Below are positions 15,942 to 23,789 of a stretch of DNA of 31,917 nucleotides, in pieces. Numbering within the stretch: the stretch's first letter is position 1; every line of letters starts with the position of its first letter. Below the pieces are notes generated by a model that was not told the origin of the DNA, searched no databases, and saw only the letters and a list, made by a program, of their open reading frames with translations. The position numbers and the translations under genes were made by a program. The DNA lies in NCBI GenBank assembly GCA_947378905.1, contig CANCLV010000009.1:1-31917 (forward strand), written 5' to 3'. Source of the stretch: Opitutia bacterium. Its GTDB lineage: Bacteria; Verrucomicrobiota; Verrucomicrobiia; Opitutales; UBA953.

Positions 15942-18902
15942 ATGCAAATTGATAAACTCATCGCACGTATTCGTGGACAGCTCGAAATCGGCACGCCCGA
16001 CCTCGAAGCGCGCACCTTAGCCAGTGAGTACTCCGCACTTTGCCAACGTGCCCGGGAACGCCTCGAACAATGCAATACCCTGATTCGTAATGGTAATGAT
16101 TACGCAGCTTTTCAAATTGCCGAAACCGAACCCGACTTGCTCACGCTTTGCAGCCAACTGAGTTTTGCCGATTCCGAACGCTGGCATAACCTCTGCCGTG
16201 AACGCGGACTCCCCTCCGGCTTCATTCTCGATGAACAACATGTCTTAGCGGTCGAAGGTTTATATGGAAAATCTATCGGCGAGAACCATCCGCTCTATCG
16301 CGAATACCGCGAAGCCATGCGCACCCGCGATGAAGATCGTGCTCTCAATGTCCTCCGCTCAATCGTCAGAATTAATCCCGAAGACCCTACCGCACGCTCA
16401 GAATTAATTCGCTTGTCCGCCAAGTTTATTCGCGAGTCTCTCAATCAATTAGAAAAACTACTGAATGAGAATAAAGATGATGAAGCGATTAATTTGATGG
16501 GGCTAATGGAACGATTTGGTGACGATGACTTAAATTCCAAGCCTCAGTGGATTAATGCACTTAACCGCAGAATCACTATTTTGCGTCAAAAAGCATCTCA
16601 ACAAATTCCCGCGCTCATCAAAGACGCAGAGGCCGCTAAAAGTAATCAACTGTGGGAGTCATGTATTAACTCTTTAGCTAAAATTAGAACACTTGAACGG
16701 GATCACCAACTCAACCTCTCCGGGGATGCCCTATCCTCGATTATTAATCTAGAAAATTGGGCGGGGGAGCTCGCGGCGGCACATGAAGCCGAAGCGGCGG
16801 TTAACTCCAATACTCAACTCCTCGTCTCGCAGTGGGAAAATCTCTGTCAAAGTATTCAGAACGGCCATTCGCCCGTGATTCTTATTTCCAGTCTTAATGA
16901 CTGGCTAGAGCGTGCTAAAAACTACTCCGAACATCTACCGAGCGGATTGATTGATGAAGTAAGTTCGGCATTAAAATTAACTCGTTCGCGCCTCACTCGT
17001 CGCTACGCGCTGTTAATCTTTACTTGGATTGCTGGATTTTTGCTTTTCGTCAGTGCACTCTTCTACGCTTATCGCACACAAGAATTAAAATCAGAAGCTC
17101 GACGTAACTTCCAAGAAATCAGATCACTATTAGAAGCCTGGGATACTGAAACCGCCGCCCAGAAACTGACGAGCGATAATAAAAATTATAGTATAACTGA
17201 AAAAAGTTCCGAGTTCGTCGACGAATACTCGGAAATAAAAAAGGAAATTCAGAAACAACGCGAAAGCCTGACTAATCTCCGCACCGAAGCTAATTACTTA
17301 CAGCAAGCCTTCAAATCGGGCATTAATCTCTCAAACTACGCGGAAATTAGCACCCACGCCAAGGCCTACATTCAAGCACTTGCTCAAGTTGGACCTAAGG
17401 CCAACGAAGATTTAAAGAAGTTATGTCCTGAGCCCGGAGTCATTCTTTCGACCTGCCAAAAAATTACCGAAGAGAGTCGGACTCAATTATTCAATCTGCG
17501 CATTCAACTTAAAAAATCACTCGGCAGTAACGATAAGATTGCCGATTTAACGAATGCCATAAGCACCATTGAAAAAATTCGTCCACTCATTCTCAGCCTC
17601 TCCATGGCAGGCGTGAAAGATTTAGACGAAGCCAATGCGGAAATTGATCGAGCTAATGTCAGAATAGAGAACGAAAATAATGCCCTCTCCCAACTTCAAA
17701 GCCTAACCCAAGCTCCTGACCTTAAGGAGTATCTCAATGCGCTTGGTTCTATTATCAAAAATAACACAGCGAGTTCACATTTAAATAAGTCTGCAACTAA
17801 TGTTATAAATCACTCCCCAAAGATTCTTACCCTTCCCCGCTCCGTCCTTGCTCCACACATCGGTGCCATGTGGGATAATATTCCCAATACTGATCCATCG
17901 GGTCTCTTCCAGCCCTCTGAACTTACACCCTATGAGGCAAATATAGTTCAGACTTTAGCCGATACACGTACCGCCCTCTCTCTTCGCCGTTATTATGTCC
18001 GTCAAAACTCGTCGGAAGGCGTCAAAAAAATACGGAGCGTCGTCATCTCGGGCGAAGTCGACCTGCAACGCAAAGGATTCAACGGCGGAATTGAATATGT
18101 ACTGAGCGCTAAAGAGTTAAATCGTGACGGTGAACTCATCGATTCCTCTTGGAGTCGTCGAGAATTTCGAACCGATAAAGGTGAATTTATCTCTAAAGGT
18201 GAAGACTTGGTCGAAGAAACGCCACTGGGCGAACTCGATTACCTCCGACAATTCAATCGATTCTTCGAAGTCAAAAACGGCAAACTTTCCGAACCCATCA
18301 TTCGTAAGCTCGATTTAGTTCGTCGAAGCACCGCACCTTACTTCGAATTACGTGCCTACCAACTACAGGAACTGTTCAAGGTTGCTAATCAACGTCCTGA
18401 AATCTGGGGAATCTTATATTCACCCTCAGCACAGCGCGATGCCGAGCAACTCCGCCGCATCACGCAAAGTTCAATCAATTCCTACGACTTTCTGTTCAAA
18501 GAAAAATGGGCTGACGTTATGGGCGATCTTAAATCAATTCTCCTTCGTCAAGGGGGCTGCACTTACGCCGAAGAAGCACGTTTCATGCGGAGCCTATTAG
18601 CAACACTTCGCACCCAGAAGATGATTTATGTCGGGTTTCAGTCCAACGAAGGCGAACCGATCCTGCGCGAGAAAATTTCTAACACGCTCATTTTTGGTAT
18701 AGATAATGAAGGAAAGGCTAATGTGATTTATCGCGTAGACGCCGACGGAAGCCGCACCCGCATCAACGAACCTGCACCCCTTTCTCCACTCTTACGCCTC
18801 TCAACCACGGTCACCGAAGCCGCACAGGCCTCCCGAATCCCTGCCAACCTCAACCCACCTGAAGGAGGCTGGGAAGTCATTCTCCTCGGCCGTGATTTAT
18901 AA
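15942..18902 (+). CDS. large helical/coiled-coil membrane protein of the GTPase operon, unknown function
   Basis: I do not recognise this 986-residue protein. Residues 1-350 are predominantly helical and charged, with weak TPR-like character around 120-160 (DEDRALNVLRSIVRINPEDP). One clear membrane segment lies at about 356-378 (ALLIFTWIAGFLLFVSALFYAY). Residues ~380-650 are rich in Glu, Lys, Gln and Leu with long helical stretches, consistent with coiled coil. The last ~330 residues are mixed, with no catalytic motif visible. There is no signal peptide. If the N-terminus is cytoplasmic, about 600 residues project outside the inner membrane. It starts 5 nt after the GAP1-N2 gene and ends 3 nt before the next, so it belongs to the same transcript. 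A structural or scaffold role in a membrane-spanning complex is inference only. Confidence 0.7.
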   Translation: MQIDKLIARIRGQLEIGTPDLEARTLASEYSALCQRARERLEQCNTLIRNGNDYAAFQIAETEPDLLTLCSQLSFADSERWHNLCRERGLPSGFILDEQHVLAVEGLYGKSIGENHPLYREYREAMRTRDEDRALNVLRSIVRINPEDPTARSELIRLSAKFIRESLNQLEKLLNENKDDEAINLMGLMERFGDDDLNSKPQWINALNRRITILRQKASQQIPALIKDAEAAKSNQLWESCINSLAKIRTLERDHQLNLSGDALSSIINLENWAGELAAAHEAEAAVNSNTQLLVSQWENLCQSIQNGHSPVILISSLNDWLERAKNYSEHLPSGLIDEVSSALKLTRSRLTRRYALLIFTWIAGFLLFVSALFYAYRTQELKSEARRNFQEIRSLLEAWDTETAAQKLTSDNKNYSITEKSSEFVDEYSEIKKEIQKQRESLTNLRTEANYLQQAFKSGINLSNYAEISTHAKAYIQALAQVGPKANEDLKKLCPEPGVILSTCQKITEESRTQLFNLRIQLKKSLGSNDKIADLTNAISTIEKIRPLILSLSMAGVKDLDEANAEIDRANVRIENENNALSQLQSLTQAPDLKEYLNALGSIIKNNTASSHLNKSATNVINHSPKILTLPRSVLAPHIGAMWDNIPNTDPSGLFQPSELTPYEANIVQTLADTRTALSLRRYYVRQNSSEGVKKIRSVVISGEVDLQRKGFNGGIEYVLSAKELNRDGELIDSSWSRREFRTDKGEFISKGEDLVEETPLGELDYLRQFNRFFEVKNGKLSEPIIRKLDLVRRSTAPYFELRAYQLQELFKVANQRPEIWGILYSPSAQRDAEQLRRITQSSINSYDFLFKEKWADVMGDLKSILLRQGGCTYAEEARFMRSLLATLRTQKMIYVGFQSNEGEPILREKISNTLIFGIDNEGKANVIYRVDADGSRTRINEPAPLSPLLRLSTTVTEAAQASRIPANLNPPEGGWEVILLGRDL

Positions 18903-18905
18903 TCA

Positions 18906-19508
18906 ATGAGCAAGCAATCTACATTTCGCCTACGCTGGAAAGGTGTCATATCCGAACCTCTCTCCCTCGGACAGATCAGCGATAAATTACGTGCGGGTGA
19001 AATTAGCCTGATTCATAACATCGAAGTCGAAGGCTCCTGGATAACCATTCGCGAGTACTTCCGTACTATTGGCTTAAGCCGCTCGCCCATCGCGACCGCC
19101 ACACAAATTAAAAATCAGGAATCAGCGAGCAACCCTCCTGAAATAAAAGTTTCCGAAACTAATAATAAAAATACTAAGCCGAATCTCGAACACACCGTAC
19201 GGATGGGCTACCTCTGGTGTGGCTCTACTTTTATTTTCCCACTTTTATTTTCGCTCATCGTACCCATCTTAGAATTTTTAACTAAATCTGCTTTTCCGTT
19301 CTCTTCCCGTTTCGTTCTTCTGGCCTTTGGAACGCTTGCTGGATGCGGACTTCCGTACTTATCTGTCCGACACATTAATGCCACCATTCAGGATCATGGC
19401 CTGAGCGATATCGTTAAAGATCAGCAAAAACTTTACGTTACCCTCGCTACAGCCAGTGCCCTCATTTGGCTCATAGTTTTCTGGATTTTAGCAGGGTCCA
19501 AGGGCTAA
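18906..19508 (+). CDS. GYF_2-like domain protein with three membrane segments
   Basis: A 200-residue protein ending the GTPase operon. Residues 5-55 fit a GYF_2-type fold pattern: FRLRWKGVISEPLSLGQISD, then KLRAGEISL, then a short strand with a conserved Trp (EGSWITIREYF). A low-complexity polar linker (about 60-95) leads to three hydrophobic segments at about 103-126, 133-154 and 176-196. GYF_2 domains are small bacterial modules thought to mediate protein contacts and are often fused to membrane segments. Here the module probably faces the cytoplasm, where it could dock the GTPase or its partners (inference). No enzymatic motif is present. It is one of three GYF_2-like modules in the window. 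Confidence 0.68.
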   Translation: MSKQSTFRLRWKGVISEPLSLGQISDKLRAGEISLIHNIEVEGSWITIREYFRTIGLSRSPIATATQIKNQESASNPPEIKVSETNNKNTKPNLEHTVRMGYLWCGSTFIFPLLFSLIVPILEFLTKSAFPFSSRFVLLAFGTLAGCGLPYLSVRHINATIQDHGLSDIVKDQQKLYVTLATASALIWLIVFWILAGSKG

Positions 19509-19521
19509 TTCTTCAATCCGC

Positions 19522-19550
19522 TTGACGCATTGAGACGACCTGATTGAGAT
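19522..19550 (+). promoter_or_regulatory. candidate promoter of tRNA-Met
   Basis: TTGACG at 19522-19527 (5/6 to consensus) is followed after 17 nt by TGAGAT at 19545-19550 (3/6). The predicted start, about 7 nt downstream, leaves a leader of roughly 11 nt before the tRNA. The -35 box is good and the -10 weak. Confidence 0.4.
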
Positions 19551-19567
19551 ACTTTCTTCCGGTTTTC

Positions 19568-19644
19568 GGTAGCGTAGCTCAGATGGTTAGAGCGCGGGAC
19601 TCATAAGCCTGAGGTCGGCAGTTCAATTCTGCCCGCTACCACCA
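19568..19644 (+). tRNA. tRNA-Met (anticodon CAT), CCA encoded
   Basis: A complete cloverleaf can be drawn. The acceptor stem is GGTAGCG (19568-19574) with CGCTACC (19634-19640), then discriminator A and encoded CCA (19642-19644). The D arm is GCTC/GAGC, the anticodon CAT is at 19602-19604 in loop CTCATAA, and the T arm is GGCAG/CTGCC with loop TTCAATT. The G1-C72 pair argues against an initiator tRNA. It resembles elongator tRNA-Met, but a CAT anticodon also occurs in tRNA-Ile2 (lysidine-modified), which cannot be excluded by eye. The anticodon stem has an A31-G39 mismatch and a G28-T42 wobble, which is slightly unusual. Confidence 0.95.
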
Positions 19645-19655
19645 CCGGAAATTTA

Positions 19656-20159
19656 TTATTTAATAATCGAACCAACAGGGATGTCCAAGCCATCGCGCCA
19701 GAGAGATTCCATGCTGTAACTTTCACGGACATCAGGACGGAAAATATGCACGAGAACATCAAAGCCATCCACCACTGTCCAACCGCTTTCCTTTTGTGAC
19801 TCAGTGCCACGGGCTGGGGAGCCAACCTCATCTAAAGCTTTTTCAACTTCGATGCGTAAGGCACGCAAATGCGGATCGGATGTACCAGTAGCAATGACCA
19901 TATAGTCTGCAACGGATGAAAGTTGGCCCAATTCTAAGACGCGAATCGACTCAGCTTTTTTGTCATCAAGCGCTCTGATAATCGCAATCACATGTGCAGG
20001 AATCTTAGAGGCTACTTTCTGGGCTACGGGCTTAACCGACTCCGAGCGCGTCTTCGCCTTACTGACCGCAGGCTTTTTAATAATTTTACGGCGTAATGGC
20101 TTCGGTCCTGCTTTTGATTTTAATGCAGGTTTAAATTTTTTCTTTTTAGGTGCAGGCAT
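19656..20159 (-). CDS. rsfS: ribosomal silencing factor RsfS
   Basis: A 167-residue RsfS/Iojap protein, which binds ribosomal protein uL14 and blocks 50S-30S joining when nutrients are short. The conserved C-terminal domain (about 60-165) carries the family motifs KAESIRVLELGQLSSVADYMVIATG, SDPHLRALRIEVEKAL, SGWTVVDGFDVLVHIF and RESYSMESLWRD. A highly basic N-terminal tail of ~55 residues (KKKKFKPALKSK and similar) is an extension absent from the short enterobacterial protein. I choose the ATG at 20159, one base from the nadD stop; a longer open frame reaching 20225 overlaps nadD and is unlikely. The pair nadD-rsfS is a common bacterial operon. It converges on the tRNA, 11 nt away. Confidence 0.93.
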   Translation of the reverse strand: MPAPKKKKFKPALKSKAGPKPLRRKIIKKPAVSKAKTRSESVKPVAQKVASKIPAHVIAIIRALDDKKAESIRVLELGQLSSVADYMVIATGTSDPHLRALRIEVEKALDEVGSPARGTESQKESGWTVVDGFDVLVHIFRPDVRESYSMESLWRDGLDIPVGSIIK

Positions 20160-20160
20160 G

Positions 20161-20751
20161 TTAGGATTGATAAAGTGAGTGCTCATCGATGTAGGCACGT
20201 ACCGACTTGGGCAAGCCGTTTCCAAAAGGCTTTCGCTCCTTTAACGACAAACGCAATGCGGTAGATGAAACCTTCACGGGTGGCGCCTTTAAAATGGTAA
20301 CTTTTACCTTATTCGCAATCGATCGAGGTGGTTCCGTCGAAATGTCATCCCGACTCAAAACCGCAAATTCCACATAACGACCCAATTCATCTACATCTTT
20401 CCATCGATCCAGCCGAGCCAACTGATCCGCCCCAATAATCCAAACACGTCGAGCATTCGGAAACTCCTTAGCTAATTCGCGTGCGGTATCGACCGACCAA
20501 CACACACCCTCGCGGCGAACTTCGCGGTCATCAATCACGGCCCATGGACAGGGCTCAAAAGCTAAACGTGACATCGCCAATCGATCGGCTGCAGATGCTA
20601 GTGGTAAAGCTGCACGCAATGGAGCTAAGCCTGCAGGAATAATTCTTACCTGGTCTAGTGATAATTGACGCCACGCCGCCGTCGCCGCCGCCACATGGCC
20701 AGCATGCGGAGGGTCAAAAGTACCTCCTAAAATGCCAAATGAGGCTGACAT
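20161..20751 (-). CDS. nadD: nicotinate-nucleotide adenylyltransferase
   Basis: About 196 residues. It transfers AMP from ATP to nicotinate mononucleotide to give deamido-NAD in NAD synthesis. The nucleotidyltransferase signature is FGILGGTFDPPHAGH near the N-terminus (the H of the HxGH-type motif), with WIIGADQLARLDRWKD in the middle and VSSTALRLSL near the end, matching the ISSTxIR motif. I place the start at the ATG at 20751 (MSASFGILGG) because the fold begins immediately; the frame extends 20 codons upstream to another ATG at 20811, close to the divergent lpxI start. It is followed with a 1-nt gap by rsfS. The 81 nt to lpxI should hold promoters for both directions. Confidence 0.93.
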   Translation of the reverse strand: MSASFGILGGTFDPPHAGHVAAATAAWRQLSLDQVRIIPAGLAPLRAALPLASAADRLAMSRLAFEPCPWAVIDDREVRREGVCWSVDTARELAKEFPNARRVWIIGADQLARLDRWKDVDELGRYVEFAVLSRDDISTEPPRSIANKVKVTILKAPPVKVSSTALRLSLKERKPFGNGLPKSVRAYIDEHSLYQS

Positions 20752-20832
20752 ATCGCCATACTTGCAGACTTGAGCCCGCTGGCAATCCAAAGCAGGCTTG
20801 AGCCCAAGCAAATACCGAGAAACACTACACCC

Positions 20833-21687
20833 ATGGCCGTTGCCACAAAATTTCTACCTGAAGGGTTCGACCTTAAAAAACCCATCGCCGTCATCGCGGG
20901 CCAAGGACGCTACCCCGCCCTCCTCATCGAATCTGCCCGCGCCCAAGGTGCAAACATCAAGCTTCTGTCCTTCGAACAAGAAACAGATCCTAAATTAATC
21001 GAAACGTTTTCCGCTGGAGACCATCGCTCCATCACAGTCGGAAAATTAGGTCAATTGCTCGATGCCCTAAAAGAAGTCGGGGCAGCAGGTGCAGTGATGG
21101 CCGGACAAATCACACCGCGGAAACTTTTCTCAGGAATGATTCCTGATTTAAAATTAGTCGCTCTGTTTGCTAAACTTAAAGAACGAAACGCCGAAACCAT
21201 TTTTGGCGCAATCAGCGAAGAGATTGAAAACCTCGGCATCAAGATGCTCGACGCACGAGTATTCCTCGACGAACACCTCGTCTCAACGGGCTGCCTGACT
21301 GGCTGGTCCTGCGGTATTTCCGACACGGAATTAGAATTTGGTACACGCATGGCACGTGAAATGGCCCGCCTAGATATTGGCCAATCGGTCGTCACCGCCA
21401 AAGGCACCGTCATCGCCGTCGAAGCTTTTGAAGGCACTGACCAAATGATCCAACGCTGCGCCCAGACCGGCGGCAAAGAAATGCTTTTGATTAAGACATC
21501 CAAGCATGCTCAAGATTTCCGATTCGATGTTCCCTGCTTCGGAATTCAAACTTTAGAAAGTATGGCCAAGGGTGGCGTACAAAAAGCCGCGCTCGAAGTC
21601 GATAGCGTCATTCTCATCGATCGCCCCGCGGTCATTGCTCACGCTAAAAAATTAGGCATCGATATTATCGGCTTTCCAAAAAAATAA
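20833..21687 (+). CDS. lpxI: UDP-2,3-diacylglucosamine pyrophosphatase LpxI
   Basis: About 284 residues, matching the LpxI (DUF1009) family. LpxI hydrolyses UDP-2,3-diacylglucosamine to lipid X in lipid A synthesis and replaces LpxH in many non-enterobacterial lineages. Family features are PIAVIAGQGRYPALLIESA at the N-terminus, VGKLGQLLDALKEVGAAGAVMAGQITP, GLLDARVFLDEHL-like text (KMLDARVFLDEHLVSTGCLTG), DIGQSVVTAKGTVIAVEAFEGTD and the C-terminal DVPCFGIQTLESM. The ATG at 20833 is preferred because homology begins soon after it; an upstream ATG at 20770 would add 21 residues with no family character. Its presence shows that the organism makes lipid A, so it has an outer membrane. Confidence 0.9.
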   Translation: MAVATKFLPEGFDLKKPIAVIAGQGRYPALLIESARAQGANIKLLSFEQETDPKLIETFSAGDHRSITVGKLGQLLDALKEVGAAGAVMAGQITPRKLFSGMIPDLKLVALFAKLKERNAETIFGAISEEIENLGIKMLDARVFLDEHLVSTGCLTGWSCGISDTELEFGTRMAREMARLDIGQSVVTAKGTVIAVEAFEGTDQMIQRCAQTGGKEMLLIKTSKHAQDFRFDVPCFGIQTLESMAKGGVQKAALEVDSVILIDRPAVIAHAKKLGIDIIGFPKK

Positions 21688-21689
21688 TT

Positions 21690-21953
21690 TTAGCCGTCGA
21701 AAAAATTCCAAGCAAGAATCGACTCGGCGAGAATCCAGCCAGCGATGAGTGCGAAAACCAAAATAAAGAATCGGCGATAGCGTACCCAAAAGCGTGAAGG
21801 CTCTTCGGGAGTTTGTACGTAGCCTTCGGAGTCGAAAAATCTTTTAATCGTCTCCCAAATTGAGAAATTTTTTCCGGTATCGAGTATCTGATATCGGTAC
21901 CCCATGGGCCGATAATCTTTGGGTTTAAACCTCTTAAAAAGGTTGAATAGCAT
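21690..21953 (-). CDS. small membrane protein, unknown function
   Basis: An 87-residue protein I do not recognise. It is basic at the N-terminus (LFNLFKRFKPKDYRP) with a C-terminal hydrophobic segment at about 64-84 (FFILVFALIAGWILAESILAW), preceded by RYRR, giving an N-in topology. The middle carries SIWETIKRFFDSEGYVQTPEEPSRFW, with no known motif. It converges on lpxI with only 2 nt between the stops and is divergent from panB (64 nt between starts). The codon pattern and clean fit between neighbours argue that it is real, but nothing indicates function. Confidence 0.6.
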   Translation of the reverse strand: MLFNLFKRFKPKDYRPMGYRYQILDTGKNFSIWETIKRFFDSEGYVQTPEEPSRFWVRYRRFFILVFALIAGWILAESILAWNFFDG

Positions 21954-21961
21954 ATTCTGAC

Positions 21962-22018
21962 CCTAAAGACATCTCTGACGCTTTACAAGCGACACCTCTA
22001 AGCCTAATGACATCTCTG
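21962..22018 (+). repeat. 16-nt imperfect direct repeat upstream of panB
   Basis: CCTAAAGACATCTCTG (21962-21977) recurs as CCTAATGACATCTCTG (22003-22018), 15 of 16 bases identical, with starts 41 nt apart. The second copy runs into the panB GTG start. It could be a small duplication or a pair of protein-binding sites. Confidence 0.6.
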
Positions 22019-22788
22019 TGAAGTCCACCACCCGGTCCATTCGCGCACTCAAAGGCACCCGTCCTATCGTATGCCTTACCGCCTATGATGCCGTAACCGC
22101 CCGCATAGCCGACCAAGGCGGTGCTGACCTCATCCTCGTGGGCGACTCCCTCGGCAACACCGTACTCGGCATGGAAGATACCGTCGGCGTGACCCTCGAA
22201 ATGATGGTTCACCACACCGCCGCCGTAGTTCGCGCCAAACCTTCCGCTCTCGTCATCGCCGATCTTCCCTTCGCCCTTGCACACGAGCCCTTCCCAAAAC
22301 TTCTTAAGTCCTGCCGCACACTCATGCAAAATGGTGGTGCTCACGGTGTGAAAATTGAAGGCGGTGCTACACTCGCAGTTTCGATTCTTAAATTAGTCGA
22401 CGCCGGTATTCCTGTTATGGGTCACATCGGACTCATGCCTCAACGCGTTCACTCGACAGGTTATAAACGCCGCGGATTAAATCCTGCCGATCAACAAAAA
22501 CTTTTGATTGATGCACAATCCGTCGCTGCCGCTGGAGCCTTTAGCATTGTGATTGAATGTGTGGATGAAAAATTCTCTCAACAACTTACGGAGTCTCTTG
22601 AAATCCCAACCATCGGTATCGGTTCAGGCAAAGGATGCGATGGACAAATCCTCGTTATCCATGATTTGCTCGGACTCACCTCCAACCCTCCTCCTTTTGT
22701 TAAACCCGAAGCCCAGTTACACCGCGATGCTGTTGCCGCTGTTCAACGCTGGGCTAAAAAAGTAAGAAAACCAGGACTAAAAAAATGA
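22018..22788 (+). CDS. panB: 3-methyl-2-oxobutanoate hydroxymethyltransferase
   Basis: A 256-residue ketopantoate hydroxymethyltransferase, first step of pantothenate/CoA synthesis: it adds a hydroxymethyl group from 5,10-methylene-THF to 2-oxoisovalerate. Magnesium ligands and signature motifs are intact: LTAYDAVTARI (20-30), VGDSLGN (41-47, Asp43), IADLPF (80-85, Asp82), VKIEGG (111-116, Glu114), MGHIGLMPQ and EIPTIGIGSG. Length is normal. The start appears to be GTG. An ATG 11 nt upstream is in another frame and opens a four-codon ORF (M-T-S-L-stop) whose TGA overlaps this GTG, possibly coupling re-initiation. Its stop overlaps the gpsA start (ATGA). Confidence 0.94.
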   Translation: MKSTTRSIRALKGTRPIVCLTAYDAVTARIADQGGADLILVGDSLGNTVLGMEDTVGVTLEMMVHHTAAVVRAKPSALVIADLPFALAHEPFPKLLKSCRTLMQNGGAHGVKIEGGATLAVSILKLVDAGIPVMGHIGLMPQRVHSTGYKRRGLNPADQQKLLIDAQSVAAAGAFSIVIECVDEKFSQQLTESLEIPTIGIGSGKGCDGQILVIHDLLGLTSNPPPFVKPEAQLHRDAVAAVQRWAKKVRKPGLKK

Positions 22789-23789
22789 ACTGCGTCATCT
22801 TTGGTGCAGGTGCTTGGGGCACCGCCTTTAGTTTACACTTAAATCGTCAAGGCCACACGGTCACTCTCGTTCCTCGTCGTATCGAACAAGCACTCGAACT
22901 CGCGAGCTCGCGCGAAAATAAAGATTACCTGGCCGGACATAAATTACCTCTTTCGATTCAAATTGGTCTCGAAGCTGTTCCCGCTTTAATGGACGCGGAT
23001 ATCGTTTTCCTCGCCTACCCATCTAAAGGTCTCGCCGATTTACTCAAACAAATCGGACCCTCCATTAAATCATCTCCGACCGTGAAGATGGTAGTTTCGC
23101 TCACCAAAGGACTTGATCAAAAAACTTTAGAGCGTCCGTGCGAACTGATGTCACAAGCTTTCGGAAAAATTCCTGTCGGCACACTTAACGGACCGAGTAA
23201 CGCTCAAGAAGTCGCTCGCGCCCAACCAACCGCGATGGTTCTCGCATCGAATGCTGACGAAAAAACTTTGAGCGAAGTCCAAGCCGCCATCAGCGGACCT
23301 TCACTTCGCACTTATACATCGACCGATATCGCTGGGGTCGAAATTGGCGGCACTTTGAAAAATGTCTACGCCCTCGGTGCTGGTTTATGCGATGGCTTGA
23401 AACTAGGCGACAATGCTAAAGCAGCATTTCTGACACGTGCCCTTCAAGAAATGATGCGTGTGGGTGAATCCCTTGGCGGTAAAAGCGAAACTTTCCTCGG
23501 ACTCAGTGGCGTCGGTGACTTGATGGCTACAGCCCACGGCTCATGGAGTCGTAATCGTGCTCTAGGTGAAGCCATTGCACGCAATGCCTCCCAAGCTCTC
23601 GCTGATCTTGCATCACGTCGCGATGCCGTTGAAGGCCACCGCGCTACCGAAACGGTCAGCCGCTTAGCAAAGTCGCGTAATGTCGACGCTCCGATTTTAT
23701 TCTGTCTCCATAAAATTCTTTTTGAAGGTCTCGATGCACGTGCTGGTGTCACCGCACTCATGACACGCGATCTCAAATCCGAAATATGA
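22785..23789 (+). CDS. gpsA: glycerol-3-phosphate dehydrogenase [NAD(P)+]
   Basis: A 334-residue GpsA, which reduces dihydroxyacetone phosphate to sn-glycerol 3-phosphate, the backbone of phospholipids. The Rossmann motif GAGAWGTA is at 7-14. LTKGLD (107-111), LNGPSNAQEVARAQPTA (134-150), the catalytic lysine K192 in GGTLKNVYALGAGLCDG, GDNAKAAFLTRAL, and the C-terminal LSGVGDLMATAHGSWSRNRALG are all family hallmarks. GGTLKN and SNAQEV differ slightly from the usual CGALKN and SFAxEV but keep the key residues. It overlaps panB and the SET gene by 4 nt each (ATGA), making a three-gene coupled operon. Confidence 0.94.
   Translation: MNCVIFGAGAWGTAFSLHLNRQGHTVTLVPRRIEQALELASSRENKDYLAGHKLPLSIQIGLEAVPALMDADIVFLAYPSKGLADLLKQIGPSIKSSPTVKMVVSLTKGLDQKTLERPCELMSQAFGKIPVGTLNGPSNAQEVARAQPTAMVLASNADEKTLSEVQAAISGPSLRTYTSTDIAGVEIGGTLKNVYALGAGLCDGLKLGDNAKAAFLTRALQEMMRVGESLGGKSETFLGLSGVGDLMATAHGSWSRNRALGEAIARNASQALADLASRRDAVEGHRATETVSRLAKSRNVDAPILFCLHKILFEGLDARAGVTALMTRDLKSEI

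Noticed and set aside
19601..19831. Minus-strand frame ending in a GRIELPTSGL-type peptide
   Set aside because: It reads through the reverse of the tRNA, a well-known source of spurious proteins, and overlaps rsfS in another frame.
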